From NCBI RefSeq assembly GCF_000719705.1, contig NZ_JOHO01000011.1, positions 186,001-250,000 of the forward strand: a stretch of 64,000 nucleotides of DNA. Reading direction: 5' to 3'. Numbering within the stretch: position 1 is the first letter of the stretch; each line of letters opens with the position of its first letter. Positions 36,101 to 44,062 of this stretch are shown here, piece by piece. Under the pieces are notes generated by a model. It ran no database searches and was not told where the DNA came from. It worked only from the letters and a program-made list of their open reading frames with translations. This DNA is from Streptomyces sp. NRRL S-350. Its GTDB lineage: Bacteria > Actinomycetota > Actinomycetes > Streptomycetales > Streptomycetaceae. The translations under genes were made by a program, and so were the position numbers.

Positions 36101-37083
36101 CCGAGGAACGCGAGGGTCAGGTGCAGCTCGCCGACGTCCTCGCCGCCGGGGAACGCCAGGCGTTCGGCGTCGGCCGCGGTGGGCATCAGGGCGATCATCG
36201 CGCCGCTCAGGTGGCTGCCGTCGGCGGCAGCGGTCACGTCCGGGTCCACATCGGTTTCCCTTCGATCTGAAAACGCCGCCCGAGGGGGCTCCTGAACTTC
36301 GAAGGCGGCCGTGCGGGGCTGCGGTGCCAAAGCAATCCGGCACCGGCAGTTGATCGTGAGGTCGGGCGGGGCGGTCGGGTCGCCGGGGACGGCCATGCTG
36401 ACGCCGCCGACGGTGAACGGCTCGCCGAGCAGCTGGATCTGACCGTCCGTCTCCTGGTGGGCGTCGCGCACGCGCTCGTCGTGGCGGGTGATCCACTGCT
36501 TGACGAGGGGCCGGTCCGGGCCGGTCAGGTCCCGGCCGGCTGCCTCCGTCGCGGTGTTCCAGGCCCGGGTGGCCTCGGTGCGGGCGATCCGCTCTTCGCG
36601 GGCGTCGCCGAGCTGCGCCCCCTCGCGGGCGAAGGTCTCCCGCAGGCGGGCGCGCAGCTGGTCGACGTCCTCACCGGCGGCGACGCCTTCGGCCAGGTCC
36701 CGGGCGGCAGCGGCGGCCAGGCGGTCGCCGACCGAGTTCAGCAGCCGCTCGGTGACGGTGACGTAGTCGCCCAGCGAGCGGGGCAGGGCCCGGCCGTCGT
36801 CGTACCGGCCGGGCAGGTCGTCCCAGCCAGCGGGTAGCTCGGCGTCGACCGAGTCGGCGGCGTCGTTCGCGGCGGTCTCCGCGGTGCCGAGGAGGCGCCG
36901 CATGATGCCGCCGACCCTGCTGCGCCACATCCGGGCGATCCGCGAGACCGAGAAGCGGGCGGCGACGATCTCCGTCGCGTTCCGCAGCTCGGCGGCGAAC
37001 TCGTCGGCGACCTCGGCGAGCGCCTGGGCGACGGCGTCGGCGATCTGCTGCTCGGCCTGGTCCAGTTCGCGGTCACTGGCCAC
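33199..37083 (-). CDS. Head morphogenesis polyprotein: MuF + 2H phosphoesterase-like + prohead protease-like + wHTH
   Basis: 1294 residues, GTG with GGAGG 6 bases upstream. Domains seen: (1) about 20-255, MuF-type minor head domain (ARTEATRAWNTA, CRCRI); (2) about 290-460, a 2H-phosphoesterase-like domain with HLTLAF (His321, Thr323) and PHVCGI (His422, Cys424 where Thr or Ser is usual); (3) about 480-760, prohead-protease-like (PLGVSVDL; ATLVAMPAYNRARIVL); (4) about 770-880, the AYKLPFADVFDGELHIVP module often beside phage proteases; (5) about 920-960, a winged helix; (6) about 985-1165, a second maturation-protease-like module (FDDTRTVAGIV...GMWFSGAAG); (7) a DTVSGH-rich tail. Probably cleaved into several products. 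Confidence 0.75.
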   Translation of the reverse strand: MASDRELDQAEQQIADAVAQALAEVADEFAAELRNATEIVAARFSVSRIARMWRSRVGGIMRRLLGTAETAANDAADSVDAELPAGWDDLPGRYDDGRALPRSLGDYVTVTERLLNSVGDRLAAAAARDLAEGVAAGEDVDQLRARLRETFAREGAQLGDAREERIARTEATRAWNTATEAAGRDLTGPDRPLVKQWITRHDERVRDAHQETDGQIQLLGEPFTVGGVSMAVPGDPTAPPDLTINCRCRIALAPQPRTAAFEVQEPPRAAFSDRRETDVDPDVTAAADGSHLSGAMIALMPTAADAERLAFPGGEDVGELHLTLAFLGEGADWTPEQRNELIAEVRAFAKTVGGTIAGRAFGVNHWNPGSASPSWVWAVGDDRDRPAGAPVLEDAHDAALMALEGTHDHPELPVQHSPWAPHVCGIYSPEGWPLQEMTDRLGPVTFDRLRVAFAGEYADIPLGTTEEETPMEPADATAAGIETRGWSTPDDTALAFENEQTGDGRVFAKGSLYWSDGPWPLQYAEQMLGGHEGAELIGSIQELNRTGDRIGGSGVLYPARPAAADAVLLLDEGAPLGVSVDLDDAEVEFVDRTYNPADQVAEEDDGWYGLAASARLAHASFLRLDDGSWAITATAAGDWTASGVTMSRTQHQVQLITGPDGRISGDALRAAFGGTGVLTRPTGEPITASDVELMQIPLQEERARTAAAGDPDTDEGLVIHSEKSGDFLIRVTRARLRGATLVAMPAYNRARIVLDPVGELAASAVGDLALPVHDDPEARWDGPGAQKRILAYATGDDGAVDPKKLAAGFLWRDDEADPATASAYKLPFADVFDGELHIVPAGVYAVASVLQGGMGGVDLPEKDSDAVKANVEKLYARIAEEVDGAPDAPPWVEEETASATAAADDSGVHDQVVVFVCSSPVPVGASDVAKALGLLVSTVRNHLAQAVESGRLVRLARGVYVGPSSHPEGPVTASADISDEDLVASAWTALQGLPPMPAAWFVEPTVEELPPGSGGVHYANGRIYGWVAQAGEPHAGIPGKKVTIESLGEIDLSHFLRKKFPLDDGGSVKAGALTMNVGHHRDGAECETASCQFDDTRTVAGIVTVGMNERGMWFSGAAGPWLSDWDRLVFAACQPSYHLRQKRRGGQWELRAVLSVPVPGHSSPLLASAVAERSNLALAASAVLADTADTVSGHVPDIPADVSAIAEDIHPDLGGHRPDTVSGHGADTYVSVSVEDVAEVVAAAMSDPGFVDRLAEAMEQRQAARAEVAELAAALAPIRQKTTAGMSGTTENGV
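33376..33536. repeat. Second GTCC/GGAC palindrome cluster
   Basis: About 19 GTCC/GGAC occurrences in 161 bases within the 3' end of the polyprotein gene, including several TGTCCGGACA. It encodes PDTVSGH-type peptide, matching the cluster at 7541-7745. Confidence 0.7.
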
Positions 37084-37288
37084 GGGGGACCTCCATCGTG
37101 GGGTGCGGGGTCGCGCCGCAGTTCAGGCACACCGCGAACCCTCCGGCGGGCTTCTTCTCGTCTCCCAGGCTGACGTCGACGGTGACGAGGTCCAGCGAGT
37201 CCGTCTCGCACGCCGCGCACAGCTGGCCGGTGTGGTGCCGCCACTCCAAGCCGACTTCGAGGGCCGGCTCCTCGGGCTCACTCGCCAA
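37073..37288 (-). CDS. Small zinc-ribbon protein
   Basis: 71 residues, TTG start with GGAGG 6 bases upstream, overlapping both neighbours by 11 bases. CAAC near residue 24 and CLNC near residue 54 make a four-Cys ribbon. Between portal and head-morphogenesis genes; role unknown. Confidence 0.6.
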   Translation of the reverse strand: MASEPEEPALEVGLEWRHHTGQLCAACETDSLDLVTVDVSLGDEKKPAGGFAVCLNCGATPHPTMEVPRGQ

Positions 37289-37493
37289 CGGGGGCCTCCA
37301 GGACAGCTTCGGGGCAGGGCTCCGGGATCGGGCCGATGTACATCGCAGACGGGACGAGGGTCTGCGTGCCGAGGCCGGTGTGGATGGTCAGCGAGTGGAG
37401 GCCGGGGACCCGCTGGAGGACGGTGGCTTCCAGGCCGCCGCAGTGCGGGCACAGCCCAACGCGGTGCAGCTGCTCGGGCGGGCGGTCAGGCAC
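37278..37493 (-). CDS. Small Cys protein
   Basis: 71 residues, GTG with GAGGAGG upstream. CPHC at residues 15-18 is followed by a beta-rich segment (LHSLTIHTGLGTQTLV). Overlaps both neighbours, so translationally coupled. Function unknown. Confidence 0.6.
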   Translation of the reverse strand: MPDRPPEQLHRVGLCPHCGGLEATVLQRVPGLHSLTIHTGLGTQTLVPSAMYIGPIPEPCPEAVLEAPVGE

Positions 37494-37698
37494 GGTCGGT
37501 CCTCCTCGGGCGGGGCGGGTGGTCTAGGTCGTCGCAGACCTCGCACCACTGGACGACGTCGAGGACCGACACCCCGTCGGGCGCGAGGAGCAGCAGCTCG
37601 GCGGCCAGCAGGGTGAAGGCCCGGCAGCCGGAACACCACAGCTCCCACGGCGTTCCGGTGGTGACCACGGCGGCCATGGCCTGGCGGCGGGCGCTCAC
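37486..37698 (-). CDS. Small zinc-ribbon protein after portal
   Basis: 70 residues, GTG overlapping the portal stop (GTGA). CSGC near residue 22 and CEVC near residue 52 resemble the two neighbouring proteins, so 37073-37698 is a run of three small Cys-pair proteins, perhaps old duplicates. Confidence 0.6.
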   Translation of the reverse strand: MSARRQAMAAVVTTGTPWELWCSGCRAFTLLAAELLLLAPDGVSVLDVVQWCEVCDDLDHPPRPRRTDRA

Positions 37699-39512
37699 GC
37701 GGCCACCGCCAGGGGTGCGCACGTGGCGATCGCGGCCGGGACGACGTCGTAGCTGTGGGCGACGCCGGCGGCGATCAGCTCGCGGCAGTAGTCGTCCAGG
37801 CTCGCGGTCAGGCACTCCGGGTCGACGCCGTACCGGTTGGCGATCTCGGGGACGCGCACCCACGCCCCGGCGAGGAGCCGCCACTGGTCGATCTGGTCGG
37901 CGTCGACGGCCAGCAGCGCGTGAAGGGCCGCCGGGGTCGTCTCGCGGGCCTGGGCGCGTTCGGAGCGGGGGCAGGCCGGGGTGCGGAGCAGCTTCTCGCC
38001 GGCGGCCGACAGTGCGCCCCAGATCAGGCCGTCGGCGGCGGCGAGGAGCCCGGCGAGGTCGATGTCCGCCGCGGTGGTCGCGGCGGAGGCGGGCAGGGTG
38101 TCCGGCTCGGCGGTGGTTTCGTCGACGGGCAGCGGCCCGGATGCCTTCTCCTGCACCTGGTCCTGCGGCTGGTCCTGCGGCTGCTTGGACCGGGCCGCGA
38201 TCTCGTCGGCGTTGGGGGCGTCGTCCTCGTCGAAGCCGGTCTCGCGGCGCAGCGCCGCCGCCGAGATCGCGCCGAGCTCGAACAGCTTCAACGCGGTCTC
38301 AGACCGGTTGGTGCGCACCCGCAGCGGGCTGGAGTCGTACCAGACCAGGCAGCGCCCGGCGTCCTCGACGCCGTCGGCTTCCAGGAGCGGGCGCAGCCAC
38401 TGCGTGGTGAACGCGCGGCAGACCGTCTTGGCCTTCGGCTCCACTCCCAGGCGGATCGCCTCGGAGGTCAGAGCCCACTGGCCCCAGTGGTTGACGTCGC
38501 CGAGCCCCAAGACCACCTCGGCGGGGATCTCCAGGCCGGTGGCGAAGCGGCGGATCTCCTCGTCGCGCAGCTTGATCGCGAGTTCGTCGAAGTCGCTGTC
38601 GAAGCGGATCAGCTTGAACTCGGGGATCGTCTCGGCCGGGACCTCCAGCACGATCGGCACCGTGGCGGCGGCGCTCTCCGGGTCCTTGATCGCCGTCTCG
38701 GCGATCACCATCAGGACTTCGATCAGGTCGTCCTCGGCGGCGGCCTGGCCGGGCGCTGTCGGGAAGCGGGTGCCCTTCGGCACCAGCAGGATGCCGCGGC
38801 CGGTGATCCGGCTGCGCGCGATGGCCTTCACCGCCGCGTTCAGCAGCGCCAGCGATTCGAGCTGGTCGAGGCTGGAGCGGACCGCCGAGTCCGCTTCCAG
38901 GTAGACGTCCGGGCTGGGCTCCCACACGCGGATCGCGGCCGGGATCGAGTCGTCCAGCGGGCCCTCGGGGTCGGCGGGCGGGATCTCCACCGGCTCGCCG
39001 TCGATGATCGCGGTCAGCTTCCCGGACTGCTGCTGGACCTCCTTGACGGACAGCACCCGCCACAGGTCCGCCGGGTCCTGGACCGAGGCGCTTTCGGGGG
39101 CGGGCAGGATGATGACCCAGCCCTCGCCGGCGACCGTCAGGTGCGGCCCGAACTTGCCCATCAGCTCGGCCTGGCCGTCGGGCCCGCCCGCGATCTGCGC
39201 GACGTACTGGCTGGCCGGGTGCTCGGGGGGCAGCCGCTCGATCGAGCCGTCGTCGGCCCGGTAGCCCGCATACAGGGTGACGCCGGACATCGCGTTGCCC
39301 ATCCAGCGCCCGGCGAACCGCACCTCGGGCACGGTGCGGTAGTAGCTCCAGGCCGCCAGCTGCCACGACTGGTCGACGGGCTTGGCCCGGCTGATCTTCC
39401 GGCCGGTGTAGCGGGCCGCGGCAGCCGTCAGCGACATGGACTCGACGCGGACCGGGACCGGCGCCCGCTTCGGCTCGGCCTTGGGCCTGGGCTTGCGCGT
39501 GGGGGCGCTCAC
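37695..39512 (-). CDS. Portal protein
   Basis: 605 residues, GTG overlapping the upstream stop (GTGA). Portal-like features: basic N-terminus, RFAGRWMGNAMSGVTLYAG near residue 65, the helical stem region LESLALLNAAVKAIARSRITGRGILLVP, and HWGQWALTSEAIRLGVEP with LRPLLEADGV before the crown. The C-terminal 130 residues are low-complexity then helical. Forms the dodecameric DNA entry ring. Confidence 0.85.
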   Translation of the reverse strand: MSAPTRKPRPKAEPKRAPVPVRVESMSLTAAAARYTGRKISRAKPVDQSWQLAAWSYYRTVPEVRFAGRWMGNAMSGVTLYAGYRADDGSIERLPPEHPASQYVAQIAGGPDGQAELMGKFGPHLTVAGEGWVIILPAPESASVQDPADLWRVLSVKEVQQQSGKLTAIIDGEPVEIPPADPEGPLDDSIPAAIRVWEPSPDVYLEADSAVRSSLDQLESLALLNAAVKAIARSRITGRGILLVPKGTRFPTAPGQAAAEDDLIEVLMVIAETAIKDPESAAATVPIVLEVPAETIPEFKLIRFDSDFDELAIKLRDEEIRRFATGLEIPAEVVLGLGDVNHWGQWALTSEAIRLGVEPKAKTVCRAFTTQWLRPLLEADGVEDAGRCLVWYDSSPLRVRTNRSETALKLFELGAISAAALRRETGFDEDDAPNADEIAARSKQPQDQPQDQVQEKASGPLPVDETTAEPDTLPASAATTAADIDLAGLLAAADGLIWGALSAAGEKLLRTPACPRSERAQARETTPAALHALLAVDADQIDQWRLLAGAWVRVPEIANRYGVDPECLTASLDDYCRELIAAGVAHSYDVVPAAIATCAPLAVAA

Positions 39513-39844
39513 TGGTCGTTCCGGGTGTCGTCCCAGCGATTGATGACCACCCCGGCGCCGGCGACGGCCAGCCACTCGATGCCGTGGACGAGAACGGGGG
39601 CCTGCGCCCACTGGCCGGAGGCGAGCAGGTAGGTGGCGAGCAGGAAGCCGGCCACCCACCATCCGGTGCAGTAGACGCAGGAGATCAGGGTGAGCAGCAG
39701 GTCCCGGACGTTCGACTCGGGCTTCTTCACGCGCCAGTCGATGACCTGGTCCCGGAGCGGGTCGAGGATCGTGTCATGGACGATCAGCTGGGTGCCGCGG
39801 TAGCAGGCGAAACCGAGCACTCCCAGCTCGGCCAGGTTCAGCAT
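39509..39844 (-). CDS. DUF1360-like membrane protein
   Basis: 111 residues from ATG 39844 (GAGGGG upstream). N-terminal helix, then SCVYCTGWWVAGFLLATYLLAS, the CxxC-x-G-W signature of DUF1360 proteins, and a second hydrophobic segment (IEWLAVAGAGVVI). Known in Streptomyces phages near portal and terminase genes; function unknown. Confidence 0.7.
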   Translation of the reverse strand: MLNLAELGVLGFACYRGTQLIVHDTILDPLRDQVIDWRVKKPESNVRDLLLTLISCVYCTGWWVAGFLLATYLLASGQWAQAPVLVHGIEWLAVAGAGVVINRWDDTRNDQ

Positions 39845-39924
39845 GGGGTTCGCCCCTCGGGTCGGGTTCCTCCGAAAACGAGGGGGCATCGTAGGGCAAA
39901 CAGCGAAATCCCGTCAGAAACGAA

Positions 39925-39952
39925 CGATCACGCTGCAATTCGGGCGTGATCG
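39925..39952 (-). terminator. Inverted repeat after the 39957 gene
   Basis: Perfect 9-bp arms CGATCACGC / GCGTGATCG with a 10-base AT-richer loop, 5 bases past the stop. The whole 39860-39956 gap is less GC-rich than its surroundings and could also hold the promoter of the portal unit. Confidence 0.5.
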
Positions 39953-39956
39953 GACG

Positions 39957-40196
39957 TCAGAACAGGGACGTCGGCTCGTCCGGCTCGGGCTCGACACCGG
40001 GGATCTCCAGCTGCGCCCCGGGGCCCGGCATGTCGATGATCTCCAGCGACTCCTTGCAGGACACCAGCACGCCGCCGACCCGGCGCTCGTCCGGGGCGTC
40101 GTGCCGCCACAGCCGGCCCTTGGACGGTCGTCCGGCGACCGGCCCAACCGCGACGTCCTTGGGGCAACTTGGGCACTTCACCCGGGGCAGCTTCAC
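39957..40196 (-). CDS. Small Cys phage protein
   Basis: 79 residues, GTG start with only weak GGAT upstream. CPSC at residues 8-11 and a later Cys (VSCKE), then an acidic tail (PGVEPEPDEPTSLF). Not recognised. Confidence 0.5.
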   Translation of the reverse strand: MKLPRVKCPSCPKDVAVGPVAGRPSKGRLWRHDAPDERRVGGVLVSCKESLEIIDMPGPGAQLEIPGVEPEPDEPTSLF

Positions 40197-40395
40197 ATCC
40201 GCAGTGTGACCGGCCGGGCGCAGCGAGTACAGCCGCGTCCGGCCGACCGCTATGCTTCCCGCCTCCGGGGACGGCGGTCGGCTTGACGCCAGTGCCCATG
40301 GGAAGCGCCGAGATTGATCCGCACTCGGTGGCCGCCGTCCCCGGTCAGCCGGCCAAGACGCTCCAGGCCCGGGCGGGCCGCCGACCCTAGCGCCG
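40197..40395. other. Non-coding gap with a long-range inverted repeat
   Basis: No supported gene. It holds a perfect 13-bp inverted repeat CCGGGGACGGCGG (40265-40277) / CCGCCGTCCCCGG (40332-40344) and a second pair GCTTCCC (40254) / GGGAAGC (40300), consistent with a folded RNA or a protein-binding site in the packaging region. Confidence 0.45.
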
Positions 40396-40728
40396 TCACC
40401 GGGACGCCGCCGCGGCCTCCTGCCGCTCCTTCCACAGCCGCTCGTACGCCAGGTGGCAGGACCAGTACGTCCAGCCGGTGACGGACAGGTAGGCCGGGAG
40501 CATGCCGTCCGCCTCGTGCCACTCGTGGACGACCTCGCCGTCCGCCGTGCCGTCGTCGAGGACGTACGCCGACTCGAACTGCGCGTTCCCGGCGACAGTC
40601 GGCCTGCTGCCGGTGAGGGCCCAGCGGCGGCGGTACGTCTTGCCGTCCGGCCCGGTCTTCGTCACCGGCCCGGGGATGGGCCCGAAGTACGCCCACGTCG
40701 GGTCGGTGGTCTTGTCGTGTTCGGTCAT
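40396..40728 (-). CDS. Hypothetical protein downstream of terminase
   Basis: 110 residues from ATG 40728, AAGGAG 9 bases upstream. Aromatic-rich (WAYFGPIPGP, SVTGWTYWSCHLAYERLWKERQE) with strands in the middle. No known motif. Confidence 0.55.
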   Translation of the reverse strand: MTEHDKTTDPTWAYFGPIPGPVTKTGPDGKTYRRRWALTGSRPTVAGNAQFESAYVLDDGTADGEVVHEWHEADGMLPAYLSVTGWTYWSCHLAYERLWKERQEAAAASR

Positions 40729-40833
40729 GCGGTCAGTCTCCTTCGGCAGGCGGGGCGGCACCCCGGGGTTGAGCCAGGCACCGGGGGGCGCAGCGAGGCG
40801 CGGGCCGGGGCTGGGGTGCGCCCCGGCCGCCCG

Positions 40834-42417
40834 TCACCGGCCGATCCGCCGCCCGTACAGGCCCGCCGCCGGGCTCTGCTGCCCGCTGCCGGTCGGCTGC
40901 GGGGCGGTCGGCAGCGGCGCGTGCACGATCGCGCCCTTGTTGGCCTCCGGGATCAGGCCGTACGCCAGGACGCACGAGGCGTCGATCCGGCCCGGCGAGT
41001 CCGGGTCGGTCGGCATCCACGTCGCCCACTCCTTCTCCAGGTCGGTGAACACCCCACGCAGCCGCACCCGGTCCTGCACCATCAGCTGCGCCACCGGCTC
41101 CGCCCTGAGCAGCTTCCCCTGCTTCGCGCGGACGGGCAGGATCGCCGGCATCAGCTCGGTCTCCGGGATCTCCCCGGCCCGCTGCAACGCCTCCCACGAG
41201 TTCGAGATCGCCAGGACGGCCATGTCCCGGCCGAAGTTCCACTCCACGTAGATGATCGAGGCGTTCTGCTCGTGGGCGAGCTTGCACGCCGCGGTGGACC
41301 ACGCGGCCGACGACATCGGCGCCGACACGTCGTGCGTGATCCACACCCGCTTGTCGTCGCCGAGGAACCCGGCGACGACGCCCGCGGTGTCCCGGCCGCC
41401 GCCGGACGGGTCGATCGACACCGCGATCTTCTGCGGCGTCACCCCGCTGCCGTGGTCGCGGATCAGCCGCAGCAGCTCCCACGACACCAGCGCGCCTTCG
41501 GCCGGCTGCGGGTCGCCCTGCGCGAGCGAGTGCCAGTCCCGGACGATCGACGTCTTCTTCATGTCCGCCCACCAGGCCAGCAGCGCCCGCCGGTCCCTGG
41601 TGCGGATCTTCGGGTGCGGCAGCGGGTCGCCGTCGCGGCGCCCGAGCGGGTCCGGCCCGAACTTGCTCGGATTCGCGATCGCGGGCAGGTGGATGACCTT
41701 CCACCGGCCGCCGTCCTCCAGCCGCCCCTCGTCCTCCAGGCGCCGCCCAGCCCAGTCGTCCGGGTGCCAGCGGGTCTGGATCCCGACGACCGCGTTCCGG
41801 TCCGGCTGCAAGCGCTTGAGGGCCGTGGACGAGTACCAGTCGTGCAGGGCGGTGCGGGACGCCTCGCTCTCCGCGTCGGCGCGATCCTTGTGCGGGTCGT
41901 CGATGATCAGCAGGTTCGCGCTGTGGCCGGTCAGGCCCTTGCCGACCGACACCGAGCGGACGCCGCCGCCGAGAGTCACCGACCAGTCCTGCATCGCCCC
42001 GGACCCGGCCTTCATCCGCAGGTCGTACTCGTCGCCGTACTCCTCGACGTACGACCTGATCGTCTTGCCGCGCTTGAGCGCCAGGTCGTCGCCGTACGAC
42101 GTCACCACGACCGCGTCCGCCGGGTACAGGCACAGCCACCAGAACGGGAACCACTCACCGACCGACGTCGATTTGCCGACCTGGGGCGGCGTGAAGATCA
42201 TCAACCTGTCGTATTCACCCCGGGTGACGCCGGCCAGCGCATCGCCGATCAGCCGCAGGTGCGGGCGCATCCGGAACGTCGGGTCGAGGCCGCGTGCCAG
42301 GGTGACCGGGTCGCGCAGCAGGTCCCGGCTCATCGCCCTCTTCGCGGCCTCCAGCCGCTGGAGCACCGTGGCGTCGTCCAGATGCTCCAGCCCGTCGGCG
42401 GCGTCCCGTGTCCTCAC
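40834..42417 (-). CDS. terL: Terminase large subunit
   Basis: 527 residues, GTG overlapping the small-subunit stop. ATPase: FTPPQVGKSTS at 75-85 (Walker A with Gln-Val-Gly-Lys-Ser) and NLLIIDDPHKD at 168-178 (Walker B Asp-Asp). GIQTRWHPDDWAG (coupling motif) and the nuclease start VSIDPSGGGRDTAG follow. Powers DNA packaging and cuts the genome concatemer. Confidence 0.95.
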   Translation of the reverse strand: MRTRDAADGLEHLDDATVLQRLEAAKRAMSRDLLRDPVTLARGLDPTFRMRPHLRLIGDALAGVTRGEYDRLMIFTPPQVGKSTSVGEWFPFWWLCLYPADAVVVTSYGDDLALKRGKTIRSYVEEYGDEYDLRMKAGSGAMQDWSVTLGGGVRSVSVGKGLTGHSANLLIIDDPHKDRADAESEASRTALHDWYSSTALKRLQPDRNAVVGIQTRWHPDDWAGRRLEDEGRLEDGGRWKVIHLPAIANPSKFGPDPLGRRDGDPLPHPKIRTRDRRALLAWWADMKKTSIVRDWHSLAQGDPQPAEGALVSWELLRLIRDHGSGVTPQKIAVSIDPSGGGRDTAGVVAGFLGDDKRVWITHDVSAPMSSAAWSTAACKLAHEQNASIIYVEWNFGRDMAVLAISNSWEALQRAGEIPETELMPAILPVRAKQGKLLRAEPVAQLMVQDRVRLRGVFTDLEKEWATWMPTDPDSPGRIDASCVLAYGLIPEANKGAIVHAPLPTAPQPTGSGQQSPAAGLYGRRIGR

Positions 42418-43103
42418 TCGGCGCCCTGGTCCTCGTCGTCGCCGTCCGGCCCGGCCGGGTACGTCTCCTCGTCGTCCTCGTCGGCCTGGCCGCCACCGAC
42501 GGCCGCGACCTGGTCGTCCTCGTCATCGGCGCCGTCGATCGCGGCGAGCCGGCGGTTCACGGACTCGGCGAGATCCGAGAGCTGCTTGCGGCGCTGCTCC
42601 TCCGGCATCTGCGCGAACGCCGCGAGCTGCGCCGCCAGCGGGTTCCCGCCCTGGCCGCCGGTGATGGCGATGGTCTCCGTCGGATCGCCGAACAGCACCC
42701 GGCGCTGGCGCATGGTCACGTCCAGCAGGCGGATGAAGTCCCCGGGGCTCAGGTCGTCGGCCCGCAGGGTGCCCAGGCGCTGCGCCAGCTTGCCGATCGC
42801 TGCGCCCAAGATCTTCGCGTCCGACTCGGCGGCCTTGCGCCGCTCCTCCAGCCACGTCGCCTCGTAGAGCCGGTCCAGGTGCCGGTCCCACGCCTCGACG
42901 CGCTCGCGCCAGCGGAACTCCGCCGCGACGTTCCTCACGTGCCCGGGCGCGAGTGTCAGCTTCTCCGCAGCCTTCACCAGGGTGCGGGCGCGGCCGAGGT
43001 CCCGGTACGTGACGAATTGCCCGTGTTTGCGGGCTGACTCTCCGGGCTGACGCTCCCAGGGGTCCAGGGTGGCGGTCAGGGTGATCGGCTGTGCGGTGCT
43101 CAT
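42414..43103 (-). CDS. Terminase small subunit-like protein
   Basis: 229 residues, ATG overlapping the ParB-like gene by 4 bases. N-terminal half: helices with a helix-turn-helix feel (SARKHGQFVTYRDLGRARTLVKAAEKLTLAPGHVRNVAAEF, WRERVEAWDRHLDRL); C-terminal 40 residues very acidic (DGADDEDDQ, ADEDDEE). Directly before terL, so the packaging DNA-recognition subunit by position and composition. Confidence 0.65.
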   Translation of the reverse strand: MSTAQPITLTATLDPWERQPGESARKHGQFVTYRDLGRARTLVKAAEKLTLAPGHVRNVAAEFRWRERVEAWDRHLDRLYEATWLEERRKAAESDAKILGAAIGKLAQRLGTLRADDLSPGDFIRLLDVTMRQRRVLFGDPTETIAITGGQGGNPLAAQLAAFAQMPEEQRRKQLSDLAESVNRRLAAIDGADDEDDQVAAVGGGQADEDDEETYPAGPDGDDEDQGAE

Positions 43104-44062
43104 GGCTGGGCGTCACCCTGCGGGGCGGGGGCGTCGGGCTGGGCGGGCACCGTGCTGGGCTCCCAGTTGCTGCCGGACAGGTACTCGCCGGCCAGGCGCT
43201 CCAGCAGCAGGTAGCCCTTGCCCTGCGGGATCTCGCCGCGTCCCTCCGCTGCGGCGATCGCCTTGTTCAGCGTGACGGCGGCGGTGGCGGGGAGGTGGCG
43301 GGCTCCGATGACGGTCTCCAGGCCGACCTGCCCGTTGTGCAGCGCTTCCCAGGCGGGGGTCTGGTAGCCGGCCTGCAAGTCGGTGAGGTGCTGCTCGACG
43401 ATCGCGAGGATGGCGTGGAGCGCGGTCGCGACGTTGCCCACCTTGTGGGCGGCGTGCGTGGAGGCGAGCGTGTCGAGGGTCTGGGCGTAGTCGGCCCGGG
43501 CGGCGAGCCAGGAGACGTTCTGGCTGAGGCGGGCGAGGTCGAAGGCTTCGCGGGCCGCTTCGAGCTCGGACGGCAGGAACACGAGGCTCACGGTGGCGAA
43601 GTCGAGGTTCGCCTCCGACAGGCCCTCGGGGGAGACTTCGGCGAGGAGCTGGAGCACGTCGTCGTCCAGGCCGGAGTAGGCCCGCCAGTCGACGTCCTCG
43701 ATGGCGTCGTACAGCTGCTTGAGGGTCGCCGGGTCGTCCTTGCCGGTGATGGCGTTGTGGGAGAGCTGGCGGGCGATCAGCTCGTCCTTGTGCTGCGGGT
43801 CGGAGATCAGCATGACGTCGATCTCTTCGAGGCCGGCGGCCACCGAGGCGTCGCAGCGGTGGTTGCCGGACAGGACGAGCTCGCGGCCTTCCTCGTACTC
43901 GCCGGCGCCGCCGTAGATCAGGGGGACGCTGGTCAGGCAGCCGTCGGCCTTGACGTTGGCCACCAGCCGGTCGAACTCCTCCTTCGTCTGGTAGTGCGCG
44001 TTCACCTGGAGGCGGGTGAGGAGCCGCGGGTCGCGGCGGACCAGGCGGGGCTTGATCGTCAT
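43100..44062 (-). CDS. ParB/sulfiredoxin-fold protein
   Basis: 320 residues from ATG 44062, overlapping the upstream stop (ATGA). The N-terminal 120 residues have the ParB-N pattern: LVANVKADGCLTSVPLIY, then LVLSGNHRCDASVAAGL (GNHR at 66-69 replacing GERR). The rest is helical without a clear HTH. Phage ParB-fold proteins can be nucleases or CTP-binding DNA clamps. It lies between the methylase/Mom-like gene and terminase, a pairing seen in base-modification modules. Confidence 0.65.
   Translation of the reverse strand: MTIKPRLVRRDPRLLTRLQVNAHYQTKEEFDRLVANVKADGCLTSVPLIYGGAGEYEEGRELVLSGNHRCDASVAAGLEEIDVMLISDPQHKDELIARQLSHNAITGKDDPATLKQLYDAIEDVDWRAYSGLDDDVLQLLAEVSPEGLSEANLDFATVSLVFLPSELEAAREAFDLARLSQNVSWLAARADYAQTLDTLASTHAAHKVGNVATALHAILAIVEQHLTDLQAGYQTPAWEALHNGQVGLETVIGARHLPATAAVTLNKAIAAAEGRGEIPQGKGYLLLERLAGEYLSGSNWEPSTVPAQPDAPAPQGDAQP

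Noticed and set aside
37073..37698. Frameshifted single gene
   Set aside because: Three separate starts with good ribosome sites or stop-start overlap and a complete Cys-pair protein in each.
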